From assembly GCA_031366605.1 (NCBI GenBank), contig JANLOO010000016.1, positions 1-64,000 on the forward strand: a stretch of 64,000 nt of DNA. The letters are read 5' to 3'. Positions 55,208 through 63,404 of the stretch are shown in pieces. Numbering within the stretch: position 1 is the stretch's first letter; each line of letters starts with the position of its first letter. The notes under the pieces are model-generated. The model was given only the letters and a program-made list of their open reading frames with translations, was not told where the DNA came from and searched no databases. This stretch comes from CALMEC01 sp031366605 (GTDB lineage Bacteria > Actinomycetota > Thermoleophilia > Miltoncostaeales > Miltoncostaeaceae). A program made the translations under genes and the position numbers.

Positions 55208-57595
55208 ATGAAGATTGGTGTGCGTGTCCCCCAGTACGGCTCAACATGGCCCCAGGTGCGCGAGGCCGCGCTTCACATCGAGCACCTCGGCTTTGACGGG
55301 GTGTGGATCAACGACCATCTCCAATCACCGGGACGCCTCAAGACGGAACCGACGTTTGATGCGCTGACAACGCTTTCGGCACTGGCCCCGCTCACCAGTC
55401 GCGTGCGACTCGGTATCGCCGTGATGTCGGCCAGCTATCGGCCGCCGACGCTGGCCGCCAAGATGACAACCGTGCTCGACGTCATCGCGGACGGGCGCCT
55501 GGTGATCGGGCTCGGCACCGGTTCGGACCGTGCCGAGCACAATGCCTACGGCTACCCGTTCGGCACCCCCGCAGAACGAACCGCCGGCCTCACGCGGACG
55601 CTCGACGTGATGCAGTCGATGCAGACGGCAGCCGACGAAACCCGCCCGAACCAGCCGGCGTCCCGACCACCGATCTGGCTCGCAGCCCACAAACCGCGAC
55701 TGCTCCGACTGGCCGGAGAGCGGGCTGACGGGGTGATCGCGGCGTGGATCCCGCCCCAGGAGTTCGCCCAACGACGTGCCATCGCCGAGGAAGCGCGTCT
55801 CGCCGCCACCCGAGATCCACTCGCCTTCTGCCTCTACACGTTTGCGTTCGCATATCCGTCGGAGCGCGAAGCCCTGGCGTGGCTGGCACCCGAAGCCACG
55901 GCGCTGGGGACGACGTCGTCGGGGCTGCTTCGGTGGCTTCGCACGACTGGCATCGTCGGGACCACGGACGAGGTGCGCGACCAACTCGACGCATACGGCC
56001 CCGCCGGAGCCACAGACGTGGTTTTGGCCATACCGTCGCGCGTCCCGCTCGAGGCAATCGACGCGCTCGCAGCTTCCGCGTTGACGCGCGGTCCGGCATC
56101 TGCCTGCCCATCTGTCGCAACAGGCGGGCACCCCACGGACAACCTCGTCGATCTGTTGGTCGAACAACATCGGCGGGCTGGCCGTGGCGGCGATCTGGCC
56201 GTAATCGACGATGCCGGTCAGTGGACGTTCGACGAACTTGCCGCAGCAGCAGGCCGCGCAGCAGGCCGGCTCCACGCGGCAGGCGTTCGCCGCGGGGACC
56301 GCGTCGCCGTGATCCTGCCGGAGGGACGCGCCTGGTGCACGGCCTTTCTCGGCGCGGCGTGGCTGGGCGCGGTCGCGGCCCCACTCGAACCCGGTGGCCG
56401 ACACACCCCGACCGCCTTGGAGGACCTCGGACCCGCGCTCGTCATCTGCGGACCGGACGAACCGCTCCCACCCGGCACCTGCCGTGTCGATCCGAGTGAT
56501 CTGGAGCACGGGCCCCCGCTCCCCGTGGCGTCCGTCCATCCAGAAGATCTGGCCTACATGATCTTCTCGTCCGGCTCGACTGGCAGGCCCAAGGGCGCGA
56601 TGCATGCGCACCGCGACCTGCGCACGAGCGTTGACGGCTACGCCACCGAGATCCTCGCGCTCCGCCCGGGCGACCGGTGCCACTCGGTTGCGCGCCTGTT
56701 CGCCTCACTTGGATTTGGCAACGGATTCTTCCGGCCCCTCGGGTGCGGGGCCACATGCGTCTACTCGGCCGTGCGACCAACCGTCCGCAGCGTGCTGAGC
56801 ACCGTGGAACGCCACGGTGTGACGGTGCTCTCGGCCGTGCCCACGTTCTGGGCGCAGCTCGCGACGTTCTTGCACCGACATCCGGAACCGAGCGCGCTGA
56901 CCGGCGTCCGGCTGGCCGTATCGTCCGGAGATGCGTTGCCCGCCAACGTGGGCCGGCGGATCCGTGACGTCACCGGGGTCGAGCTGATCGAAGGACTCGG
57001 GTGCTCGGAGTGCTCGAACATCGTGATCTCGACACGCCCCGGCGAGCCGATTCCGGGGGCTCTTGGCCGGATCGTCGCGGGTGTCGAGATTCGCCTCGCA
57101 GACGACGACGGCCAACCCGTTGCCGAGGGAACGCCCGGAAGACTGTGGATCAAGAGCCCCTCGAACACCTCGGGTTACTGGCGCCGCGCCGACGAAACCC
57201 GTGAGCTTGTCTATGGCCCGTGGGTGCGCATGGGCGACGTGTTGCGCGAAGACGCAGGTGTCTATCGCCACCTCGGCCGCGCTGACGACCTGTTCAAGGT
57301 CGACGCGAGATGGGTGAGCCCAATCGAGGTCGAAGCCGCGCTGCACGAACACCCAGCCGTGGCGCAGGCCGCCGTTGTGGGATGTCCCGACGCCGACGGG
57401 TTGATCCGCGCTGCGGCGTACGTGGTCTTGCACGATTCCGGCGCCGGCGACGTGACGGGTCTCGCCGACGAGCTTCGCCGCCACGTCGCACACATGCTCG
57501 CGCCCCACATGGCGCCCGCCACCATCATCGTCCTGGAAGAACTCCCACGCGGTGCCACTGGCAAGATCGACCGCAAAGCGCTTCGCGACCTCTGA
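55208..57595 (+). CDS. Fusion of a luciferase-like monooxygenase and an AMP-forming acyl-CoA ligase
   Basis: This protein of about 795 residues has two enzymatic parts. Residues 1-290 are an LLM-class flavin/F420-dependent oxidoreductase: KIGVRVPQYGSTWPQVREAA, LGFDGVWINDHLQSP, RLVIGLGTGSDRAEHNAYGY. Residues 310-795 are an ANL-superfamily ligase closest to benzoate/aryl-CoA ligases: YMIFSSGSTGRPKGAMHAHR, GYWRRADETRELV, YRHLGRADDLFKVDARWVSP and the catalytic Lys in LPRGATGKIDRKALRDL. Both active sites look intact and no carrier-protein domain follows. The enzyme may activate an acid and oxidise it, or the reverse. No other pathway gene is adjacent. Confidence 0.88.
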   Translation: MKIGVRVPQYGSTWPQVREAALHIEHLGFDGVWINDHLQSPGRLKTEPTFDALTTLSALAPLTSRVRLGIAVMSASYRPPTLAAKMTTVLDVIADGRLVIGLGTGSDRAEHNAYGYPFGTPAERTAGLTRTLDVMQSMQTAADETRPNQPASRPPIWLAAHKPRLLRLAGERADGVIAAWIPPQEFAQRRAIAEEARLAATRDPLAFCLYTFAFAYPSEREALAWLAPEATALGTTSSGLLRWLRTTGIVGTTDEVRDQLDAYGPAGATDVVLAIPSRVPLEAIDALAASALTRGPASACPSVATGGHPTDNLVDLLVEQHRRAGRGGDLAVIDDAGQWTFDELAAAAGRAAGRLHAAGVRRGDRVAVILPEGRAWCTAFLGAAWLGAVAAPLEPGGRHTPTALEDLGPALVICGPDEPLPPGTCRVDPSDLEHGPPLPVASVHPEDLAYMIFSSGSTGRPKGAMHAHRDLRTSVDGYATEILALRPGDRCHSVARLFASLGFGNGFFRPLGCGATCVYSAVRPTVRSVLSTVERHGVTVLSAVPTFWAQLATFLHRHPEPSALTGVRLAVSSGDALPANVGRRIRDVTGVELIEGLGCSECSNIVISTRPGEPIPGALGRIVAGVEIRLADDDGQPVAEGTPGRLWIKSPSNTSGYWRRADETRELVYGPWVRMGDVLREDAGVYRHLGRADDLFKVDARWVSPIEVEAALHEHPAVAQAAVVGCPDADGLIRAAAYVVLHDSGAGDVTGLADELRRHVAHMLAPHMAPATIIVLEELPRGATGKIDRKALRDL

Positions 57596-57613
57596 TCGCC
57601 GAATCGACCCGCA

Positions 57614-57862
57614 TCAGCGCCCGGCGCCATGAAGGAACGTGATATCCCCACGGTCGGGGTGGTCGATCACGATGCGCCGCGCCTCTATCCGTCGCGCCCA
57701 AGCCTCGTCCAGGATCGGCCACCGCGCCAGCACCGCCGCGTGTCGCATGTACCAGAGCCCCTCGGGGCGAGCGGAGTTACGGGTCTCCCAGGTGGCTGGG
57801 GCGGGGGCGGGATCGCTCACTCCCGTGACCTTGCCCGCGAATCGGACGACCCACAAGGCCAA
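57614..57862 (-). CDS. Small hypothetical protein (82 residues)
   Basis: A TTG-started frame gives LWVVRFAGKVTGVSDPAP, EGLWYMRHAAVLARWPIL and ARRIEARRIVIDHPDRGDIT. Composition looks protein-like (Trp, amphipathic helix), but no family is recognised and the ribosome site is poor. It lies convergent with the fusion gene, 18 bp from its stop. Confidence 0.4.
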   Translation of the reverse strand: MALWVVRFAGKVTGVSDPAPAPATWETRNSARPEGLWYMRHAAVLARWPILDEAWARRIEARRIVIDHPDRGDITFLHGAGR

Positions 57863-58017
57863 CTGGCCGTCGCACCACGGTCAAATCGTCGTTTGCACAC
57901 GTCGGGCTCCACGACGGCGACGGTCGCGAAACCCTTTGGTTCTGGTCACTTCCGGCCGATAACGCAGCAGACGCCGGACGCGGCGTCCGTGTAGCCCTCC
58001 CCTCACACTGGAGATTC

Positions 58018-59043
58018 ATGGCGACGATCCTCGTCGCAGACGACGACCAGCTGTTCCGCGCCATCATCCGCGACGAACTCGAGCAGGCCGATCACACGGT
58101 CCACGAGGCCGGTGACGGCATGGCGGCATTGGACCTCGCGCTCGAGGAGCGCCCCGAGGTGCTACTGCTCGACGTCATGATGCCGCTGGCCCGCGGACTG
58201 GAGGTCGTCCGACGCGTGCGCCAGCAGGAGGACTGGCACCCGGCGATCGTGATGATCAGCGCACGTACCCGCGTGACCGACCGCCTCAACGCGCTCGAGG
58301 CCGGCGCCGACGCATACGTCGAGAAGCCGGTGGCACCGGATGATCTGCTTGCGACGATCGAGCGACTGCTGACGGAGGTCGAACCGACGCGCTACGTCGA
58401 CATCCTCGGCCCGATCTGGGCGACGCTCGCGATCGAACGGCTCGCCGACGACGCAATCACCCGACGCAGCAGCGCACCCGAGCGCGAAGCCCAGGTCCAA
58501 GAGCTCTTCACCGACCTCGTGGGCGCCAGCGTCGGCCGCATGCCTGAACCCGCTCCCACAACCGGTCCTGCAGCGGCCGCAATGCGCCTGCTCTGGGAAG
58601 ACGCCATCCGTGCATTGCTCCGCGACTCGACCGAGCCGGTGACGGTTGTGACCAAGGTGACCCCCCCCGACGCGCTCGCGGCTGTGGAGCGCGCAATCGG
58701 CGACGAGACGCTCGTGCGCCACCGATCGCAGTTTGGACCGGCCGCCGTACTGCCGGGCTTCTGGCACACGGTGCTGACCGACACGTTCGCGACCCGCGTA
58801 CCCAACGAGCCTCGACGACCACGCGCCGTCGCACCTTTGCCTGGCGACTGGAACAACCGGCTGCGACAGGTGCTGGGCCACCAGCTCGTGCCTGATGCGA
58901 TCGTCTCGCGGTGGAGCAAGGTTCTGGGCGGTGTGTTCGCACCATCCGATCACGCCATACCCACGGTGCCGACGATCGACCCGCTCGGCCCGGCGTGGCT
59001 CGCGGCCGCAGCGCGCGCCGCACATTCGGAGCAGCTGCGATGA
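58018..59043 (+). CDS. Response regulator with an unrecognised output domain
   Basis: The first 125 residues are a receiver domain: acidic pair in VADDDQLFR, phospho-acceptor Asp52 in LLLDVMMPLARG, and Lys in YVEKPVAPDD. The following 215 residues show no known DNA-binding or enzyme motif; they are helical, with SQFGPAAVLPGFWHTVLTD and PGDWNNRLRQVLGHQLVPD. GGAG lies before the ATG. Its stop overlaps the HEAT-repeat gene (ATGA), so it probably controls the two downstream proteins by contact rather than by DNA binding (inference). No cognate kinase is adjacent. Confidence 0.8.
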   Translation: MATILVADDDQLFRAIIRDELEQADHTVHEAGDGMAALDLALEERPEVLLLDVMMPLARGLEVVRRVRQQEDWHPAIVMISARTRVTDRLNALEAGADAYVEKPVAPDDLLATIERLLTEVEPTRYVDILGPIWATLAIERLADDAITRRSSAPEREAQVQELFTDLVGASVGRMPEPAPTTGPAAAAMRLLWEDAIRALLRDSTEPVTVVTKVTPPDALAAVERAIGDETLVRHRSQFGPAAVLPGFWHTVLTDTFATRVPNEPRRPRAVAPLPGDWNNRLRQVLGHQLVPDAIVSRWSKVLGGVFAPSDHAIPTVPTIDPLGPAWLAAAARAAHSEQLR

Positions 59044-60245
59044 ACGCGAACCTCGGCGTGTACATCGTGCTCTACGGCTTCTCGCTGATCCTGATCGCCT
59101 GCATCATCATGATCGTCTCCTGGAAGCTGCGTCGCCAGTTCACCGAACACCGCGACCGACCGGTGCGTGCAGCGCTGGCCGCGCTGCCGTCGTCGGTCGT
59201 GTTGGACGCCGAACCGCCACCCGCACCGCGCTCCGGGAGGCGACGGCGGGTCGCACGGGACATGGTGATCGAGGCCACATTTGCGCTGGCTGGGCAGCGG
59301 CGCGACCGGGCCGTGCAGTGGCTCGAGAACAACGGATTCGTCGCCGAAGCCAGTCGCATCCTGCTGCGGCCGACCAACCGTTCGTGGCGGCGCGCCGAGG
59401 CCGCAGCGCTCCTGGGTCGGATGGGAAGCCGCCGGGCAGCTCAGGCGTTGGCCTATGGCCTGAGCGATGGGCGATACCGCGTGCGCGACGCATGCGCCAC
59501 AGCCCTGGGACACGTCGCCACCGAACGTGAGGTGCCGGCGCTTGTGGAGGCGGTCGAACGACGACGGGTGCCGCGGGGAGTCCTGTCAGGCGCGTTGCTG
59601 CACCTGGACGTCGATGCCGACCCGGCGCTCATCGACTGTCTGCGGCATCACGATGAGACGGTCCGCGAACTGGTCGCCAAAGTGCTCGGCATGCGTCGCT
59701 CGGCCATGGCCGTCCCCGCGCTGATGACGACCCTCGATGACACCAGCGCCCCCGTGCGGCGCGAAGCGCTCCTTGCCATCGCCGAGATCGCAGCCAATAC
59801 GGACGCGCCCGTAAATGTCGCTCCTGAGCGGCTGATCCACCTGTCTGTGGATGACGAGTCCATTGTGCGCGCTGCCGCTGCCACAGGCCTCGGGCAGATC
59901 CTGGGTGACGGCGCGGCCCGTGTCCTGACGAGCATGACCCGCGATCCCGAGTACTGGGTCAGCTACCGCGCAGCCGAATCATTGTGCCGGCTTCCCTCGG
60001 GCGGTGAGTTCGGCTGGCGCATCCTGTGCGACCACGACGACACGCCCGGCGCACGCCGTGCCAAGTCAGCCTGCCTTGAGTGGCTGGAGCGTACGGGTGG
60101 GATCGAGCAACGCATGGCGGACGCACTCGACGGCGGTGACGAGGATCAGCTGATCGCGACCCTGCAGGTGCTCGAAAACGTCGGCTCCCGCGCGTGGGGC
60201 GAGCTGCTCGGGCCCGCCGCGCCGCCGGTGGAGGTCGCCGCATGA
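59040..60245 (+). CDS. Membrane-anchored HEAT-repeat protein
   Basis: One N-terminal helix (VYIVLYGFSLILIACIIMIV) is followed by a basic linker and about seven HEAT-like helical pairs, for example WRRAEAAALLGRMGSRRAAQ, YRVRDACATALGHVATEREV and APVRREALLAIAEIAANT. Such solenoids are protein-binding scaffolds. The protein has about 401 residues and starts at the ATG at 59040, inside the preceding stop. Its own stop overlaps the glycosyltransferase start. It likely links the regulator to the glycosyltransferase at the membrane. Confidence 0.82.
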   Translation: MNANLGVYIVLYGFSLILIACIIMIVSWKLRRQFTEHRDRPVRAALAALPSSVVLDAEPPPAPRSGRRRRVARDMVIEATFALAGQRRDRAVQWLENNGFVAEASRILLRPTNRSWRRAEAAALLGRMGSRRAAQALAYGLSDGRYRVRDACATALGHVATEREVPALVEAVERRRVPRGVLSGALLHLDVDADPALIDCLRHHDETVRELVAKVLGMRRSAMAVPALMTTLDDTSAPVRREALLAIAEIAANTDAPVNVAPERLIHLSVDDESIVRAAAATGLGQILGDGAARVLTSMTRDPEYWVSYRAAESLCRLPSGGEFGWRILCDHDDTPGARRAKSACLEWLERTGGIEQRMADALDGGDEDQLIATLQVLENVGSRAWGELLGPAAPPVEVAA

Positions 60246-61780
60246 GCTGGTTGATCATCGTCATCTTGGTGCTTGCGGGAATCGTGGCGTTCTACTTCGC
60301 AATGCTCGCGATCGCATCGCTGGCGCTGACCGCGATCGCCGCGCGCGAGGTCTACGACCACGCCCTCAACCGCAAGGCCGACATCGGCGAGGACATGTTC
60401 ACGTTCCCGCTGACCCCGCCGGTCTCGGTGCTTCTGCCCGCCTACAACGAGTCGGCGGCCATCGTGGAGTCGGTCGCGTCGCTGCTGGGCCTGCGTTATC
60501 CGGAGTTCGAGGTCATCGTCGTCAACGACGGCTCCAAGGACGACACGCTGCAACAGGTCGTCGAGGCCTACGGCCTGGAGCCACTGGACCGCGACTCGCC
60601 CAACACCATCGAGACCCAGGCGATCCGCGGTATCTACCAGTCGCGCGCGTATCCCGAGCTGATCGTCATCGACAAGGAGAACGGCGGCAAAGCCGACTCC
60701 CTCAATGCCGGCATCAACGCGTCGCGCTACCCATTGGTGTGCGGAATCGACGCCGACTCGATCCTTGAACCCGATGCCCTGCTGCGTGCGATCGAGCCGT
60801 TCGTATTGCGCCCGGATCTGGTCATCGCGACCGGCGGCATCGTGCGCATCGCCAACGGGTCGTCGTTTTCGCGCGGCACGCTGACCGAGGCGGGCATCTC
60901 CCAGAAACACATCCCCGGCTTCCAGATCGTCGAGTACATGCGCGGGTTCCTGGTCGGCCGCTGTAGCTGGAGCCGACTCAATGCGCTGCTGATCGTGTCG
61001 GGGGCGTTCGGGATCTTCCGCAAGGACATCGTCGTCGAGGTCGGCGGCTACGCACACACCATCGGCGAAGACGCCGAACTGGTGGTGCGGATGCAGCGTG
61101 TGATGATCGAGCAGGACCGCCCCTACCGCGTGGAGTTCGTGCCCGACGCGGTGTGCTGGACTGAGGCGCCGGAGAGCCTCAGCGTGTTGCGCCGTCAGCG
61201 CACCCGCTGGCAGCGTGGTCTGTACGACACGCTCTCGCGCCACCGCACGATGCTGTTCAACCCGCGCTACGGGACCCTGGGCACGCTCGCGTTGCCGTAC
61301 TTCCTGCTGTTCGAGTTGCTGGGCCCGGCGATGGAGGGGATCGCCGCCCTGCTCACGCTCGCGATGTGGGCCGGCGGGTTGCTCAACACCGGCCTCGCGC
61401 CGTTCATGTTGCTGATCATGGTCGGCCTGGGGCTCGTCTTGTCGATCTCGTCGCTGGTGATGGAGGAGCTCGTCTTTCACCGCTACCCCAAGTGGAAGCA
61501 CGTCCTGCGCATCGGATACCTCTCGGTGGTCGAGACGCTCGGGTACCGACAGCTCAACTCGTGGTGGCGCATCACCGGCCTGTGGGAGGCCATGCGCAAG
61601 AAGCAGGGGTGGGGCGCGATGACGCGCACCGGATCGACCGCGGGCGAGCGTCAGAGTTTCGGCGGCGGCCGATACTGGTCACTGCGCGGCGAGATCGAGG
61701 AGCGCATGGCCGCGAACCGCGAACTGGCAGGGCAAGACGACACAGGCGCCGTGCCCGAAGCCGTCGGAGCCGCTCGGTGA
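60242..61780 (+). CDS. Processive membrane glycosyltransferase, GT2 (PgaC/BcsA-like)
   Basis: This protein of about 512 residues has an N-terminal helix, a cytosolic GT2 domain and three to four C-terminal helices. Catalytic motifs are complete: VSVLLPAYNESAAIVESVAS, VIVVNDGSKDDTL, CGIDADSILEPDALLRAI, TIGEDAELVVRM and the processivity motif RRQRTRWQRGLYDTL. It should polymerise a sugar from a UDP donor and export it, as PgaC or hyaluronan synthase does. No PilZ domain is present. It is the third gene of the REC-HEAT-GT2 operon, and an extracellular polysaccharide is the likely product. Confidence 0.9.
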   Translation: MSWLIIVILVLAGIVAFYFAMLAIASLALTAIAAREVYDHALNRKADIGEDMFTFPLTPPVSVLLPAYNESAAIVESVASLLGLRYPEFEVIVVNDGSKDDTLQQVVEAYGLEPLDRDSPNTIETQAIRGIYQSRAYPELIVIDKENGGKADSLNAGINASRYPLVCGIDADSILEPDALLRAIEPFVLRPDLVIATGGIVRIANGSSFSRGTLTEAGISQKHIPGFQIVEYMRGFLVGRCSWSRLNALLIVSGAFGIFRKDIVVEVGGYAHTIGEDAELVVRMQRVMIEQDRPYRVEFVPDAVCWTEAPESLSVLRRQRTRWQRGLYDTLSRHRTMLFNPRYGTLGTLALPYFLLFELLGPAMEGIAALLTLAMWAGGLLNTGLAPFMLLIMVGLGLVLSISSLVMEELVFHRYPKWKHVLRIGYLSVVETLGYRQLNSWWRITGLWEAMRKKQGWGAMTRTGSTAGERQSFGGGRYWSLRGEIEERMAANRELAGQDDTGAVPEAVGAAR

Positions 61781-61805
61781 CACCCTGCACCGCCGGGCGC
61801 AATCG

Positions 61806-62030
61806 ATGTGGGGGGACGCCGCTCGCCACCGCGCGTCGGTGTTCTGGCGCGAGCACGCTGCCGTCCCTGACGCAATGATCCTCACAGCCTGGCGAGCGCC
61901 CGGCTGCGAACAGGTCGTGACCGAGGATCCCAACCATCGGCACGTCCTGGACGGCATCACAATCATCAACCTGTTCGTCGAGACGGCCCCGCGGTCGGGG
62001 CGCAAGCGATTGGTAGTGTCGCCAAGGTGA
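61806..62030 (+). pseudogene. PIN-domain toxin, C-terminal remnant
   Basis: The 74-codon frame ends DAMILTAWRAPGCEQVVTED, then HRHVLDGITIINLF, which matches the last third of PIN-domain toxins (the conserved TED, and a closing strand like GxxIxNPF). The N-terminal two thirds and the first catalytic acids are absent. No antitoxin is next to it. The end overlaps the BtuF-like gene by 4 bp. Confidence 0.45.
62014..62019 (+). promoter_or_regulatory. Candidate -10 box (TAGTGT), leaderless type
   Basis: TAGTGT ends 7 nt before the GTG at 62027, with no other ribosome site. It lies inside the PIN remnant. Confidence 0.35.
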
Positions 62031-62959
62031 AGATCGTGTCCCTCCTGCCGAGTGCGACCGAGATCATCTGCGCACTCGGGCTTGGGGATGACCTGGTTGG
62101 TGTCACACACGAGTGCGACTACCCGGCGTTCGTGCGCAACCTGCCCAAGGCGACGACGACGCTCATTCCCCATGACGCATCCAGCGACCAGATCGACGCC
62201 CTCGTCCGGGGACAGTTGTCCACCGGGCACGCGCTCTACCACCTGGACGTCCCAACGCTCGAGGCACTCGCCCCAGACCTGATCGTGACCCAGGCGCTGT
62301 GCGATGTCTGCGCCGTCGCGGCAGCCGAGGTCATCGACGCGGCGTGTCGGCTCCCCGGCAACCCACCCGTGGTCAACCTGGAACCCATGACCCTGGACCA
62401 GGTGTTCGACGCCGTCCTGGCCGTCGGAGCCGCGGCTGATCGCGAAGCGGTCGCGGCCGAGGTCGTGGCGGGGCTCCGCGCACGAGTCGACGCCGTGGCA
62501 CGGCGGACCGCCACGATCCCGCTCGACCAGCGCCCGCGTGTCGCGTTCCTCGAATGGATCGACCCGCTCTTCAACGGTGGTCATTGGAATCCGGAACTGA
62601 TCGAACTGGCCGGCGGAGTCGACGTCTTGGGTTCCCCCGCCGAGGCATCCCGGACACTCACGTGGCACGACCTGGTCGATGCGCAACCCGATGTCGTGTT
62701 CGTCTCCTGCTGTGGGTACACCACCGAGCGGGCGCTGAACGACCTGCCGATCCTCCAAGCCAAGCCCGGCTGGGCCGACCTCCCGGCTGTTCAGTCGGGC
62801 CGGGTCTACGTCACCGACGGCAACGCCTACTTCAGCCGACCTGGCCCGCGACTCGTCGACAGCCTCGAGATCGCCGCGCACGCGCTGCATCCGACGCGAC
62901 ACCCCATGCCCATGCATCCGGCGACCCGGACGCCGAATCGCGCCCACACACCGATCTGA
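62027..62959 (+). CDS. BtuF-like cobalamin/iron-chelate binding protein
   Basis: This protein of 310 residues has the helical-backbone fold of class III binding proteins (COG0614). It shows KIVSLLPSATEIICALGLGD, LVGVTHECDYP, APDLIVTQALCDVCAVAAAE, LEWIDPLFNGGHWNPELIEL and AQPDVVFVSCCGYTTERA. There is no signal peptide or lipobox, so it may be cytosolic, as in other actinobacterial homologues. No BtuCD transporter genes are adjacent. The GTG start is backed by a TAGTGT box. Confidence 0.85.
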   Translation: MKIVSLLPSATEIICALGLGDDLVGVTHECDYPAFVRNLPKATTTLIPHDASSDQIDALVRGQLSTGHALYHLDVPTLEALAPDLIVTQALCDVCAVAAAEVIDAACRLPGNPPVVNLEPMTLDQVFDAVLAVGAAADREAVAAEVVAGLRARVDAVARRTATIPLDQRPRVAFLEWIDPLFNGGHWNPELIELAGGVDVLGSPAEASRTLTWHDLVDAQPDVVFVSCCGYTTERALNDLPILQAKPGWADLPAVQSGRVYVTDGNAYFSRPGPRLVDSLEIAAHALHPTRHPMPMHPATRTPNRAHTPI

Positions 62960-63081
62960 TGTGTTGACCGCTGCGACTGCCGATGGCCCGACGATCGCTG
63001 CAATCGAACACCTGGCGGGGTGGCGGCTGCCGAGGGACGTGGCCTGACGGGATGCGCGGAACCACGCGGACCCTGCGCAGA

Positions 63082-63142
63082 CGGTGCCGGAACCCTGGAC
63101 ACAACCCCACCCGTTGGACCCAGTCGCCGGGCTCCGGCACCG
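63082..63142. repeat. Perfect 10-bp inverted repeat with 41-nt loop
   Basis: CGGTGCCGGA at 63082-63091 pairs exactly with TCCGGCACCG at 63133-63142. The loop may fold further (TGGAC/GTTGGACC). It could be a structured RNA or a regulatory site. Confidence 0.45.
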
Positions 63143-63237
63143 CCCTGCCTAACAGACGAGCACGCACCTCCACTCGTTGATACACACGGTTCGGCGATCG
63201 CGACCCGACGCCTTTGAGATGAATGATCCCCGCCGGA

Positions 63238-63276
63238 CGTTCGGCGGGATGTGGCGAGCGAAAAGCCCGCCGAACG
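63238..63276 (-). terminator. Hairpin downstream of dxs
   Basis: CGTTCGGCGGG at 63238-63248 pairs perfectly with CCCGCCGAACG at 63266-63276, with a 17-nt loop. It lies about 130 bp after the dxs stop and also downstream of the btuF-like gene. No T run follows, so termination would be Rho-assisted or the hairpin only stabilises the 3' end. Confidence 0.4.
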
Positions 63277-63404
63277 CGGACGCGGTCATGCCGGTATGCA
63301 TGAGCGAAGGTCGGGCCCGCGGAGGGGCGTACAGCTCCGATCCGACCGCTGCACACCGCAGCACTACGGCGCACCGGTTGTGCCCGCACGGACCCCAATC
63401 CGCG

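Larger units (their letters stand above)
62960..63404. other. 445-bp intergenic region with two inverted repeats
   Basis: No credible reading frame. It contains a long-loop inverted repeat (63082-63142) and a compact hairpin (63238-63276). It lies between the convergent btuF-like and dxs genes. I see no riboswitch core that I can confirm. Confidence 0.5.

Noticed and set aside
61781..62026. Cobalamin riboswitch before the btuF-like gene
   Set aside because: No B12-box-like sequence is visible, the space is filled by a PIN remnant, and the start looks leaderless.
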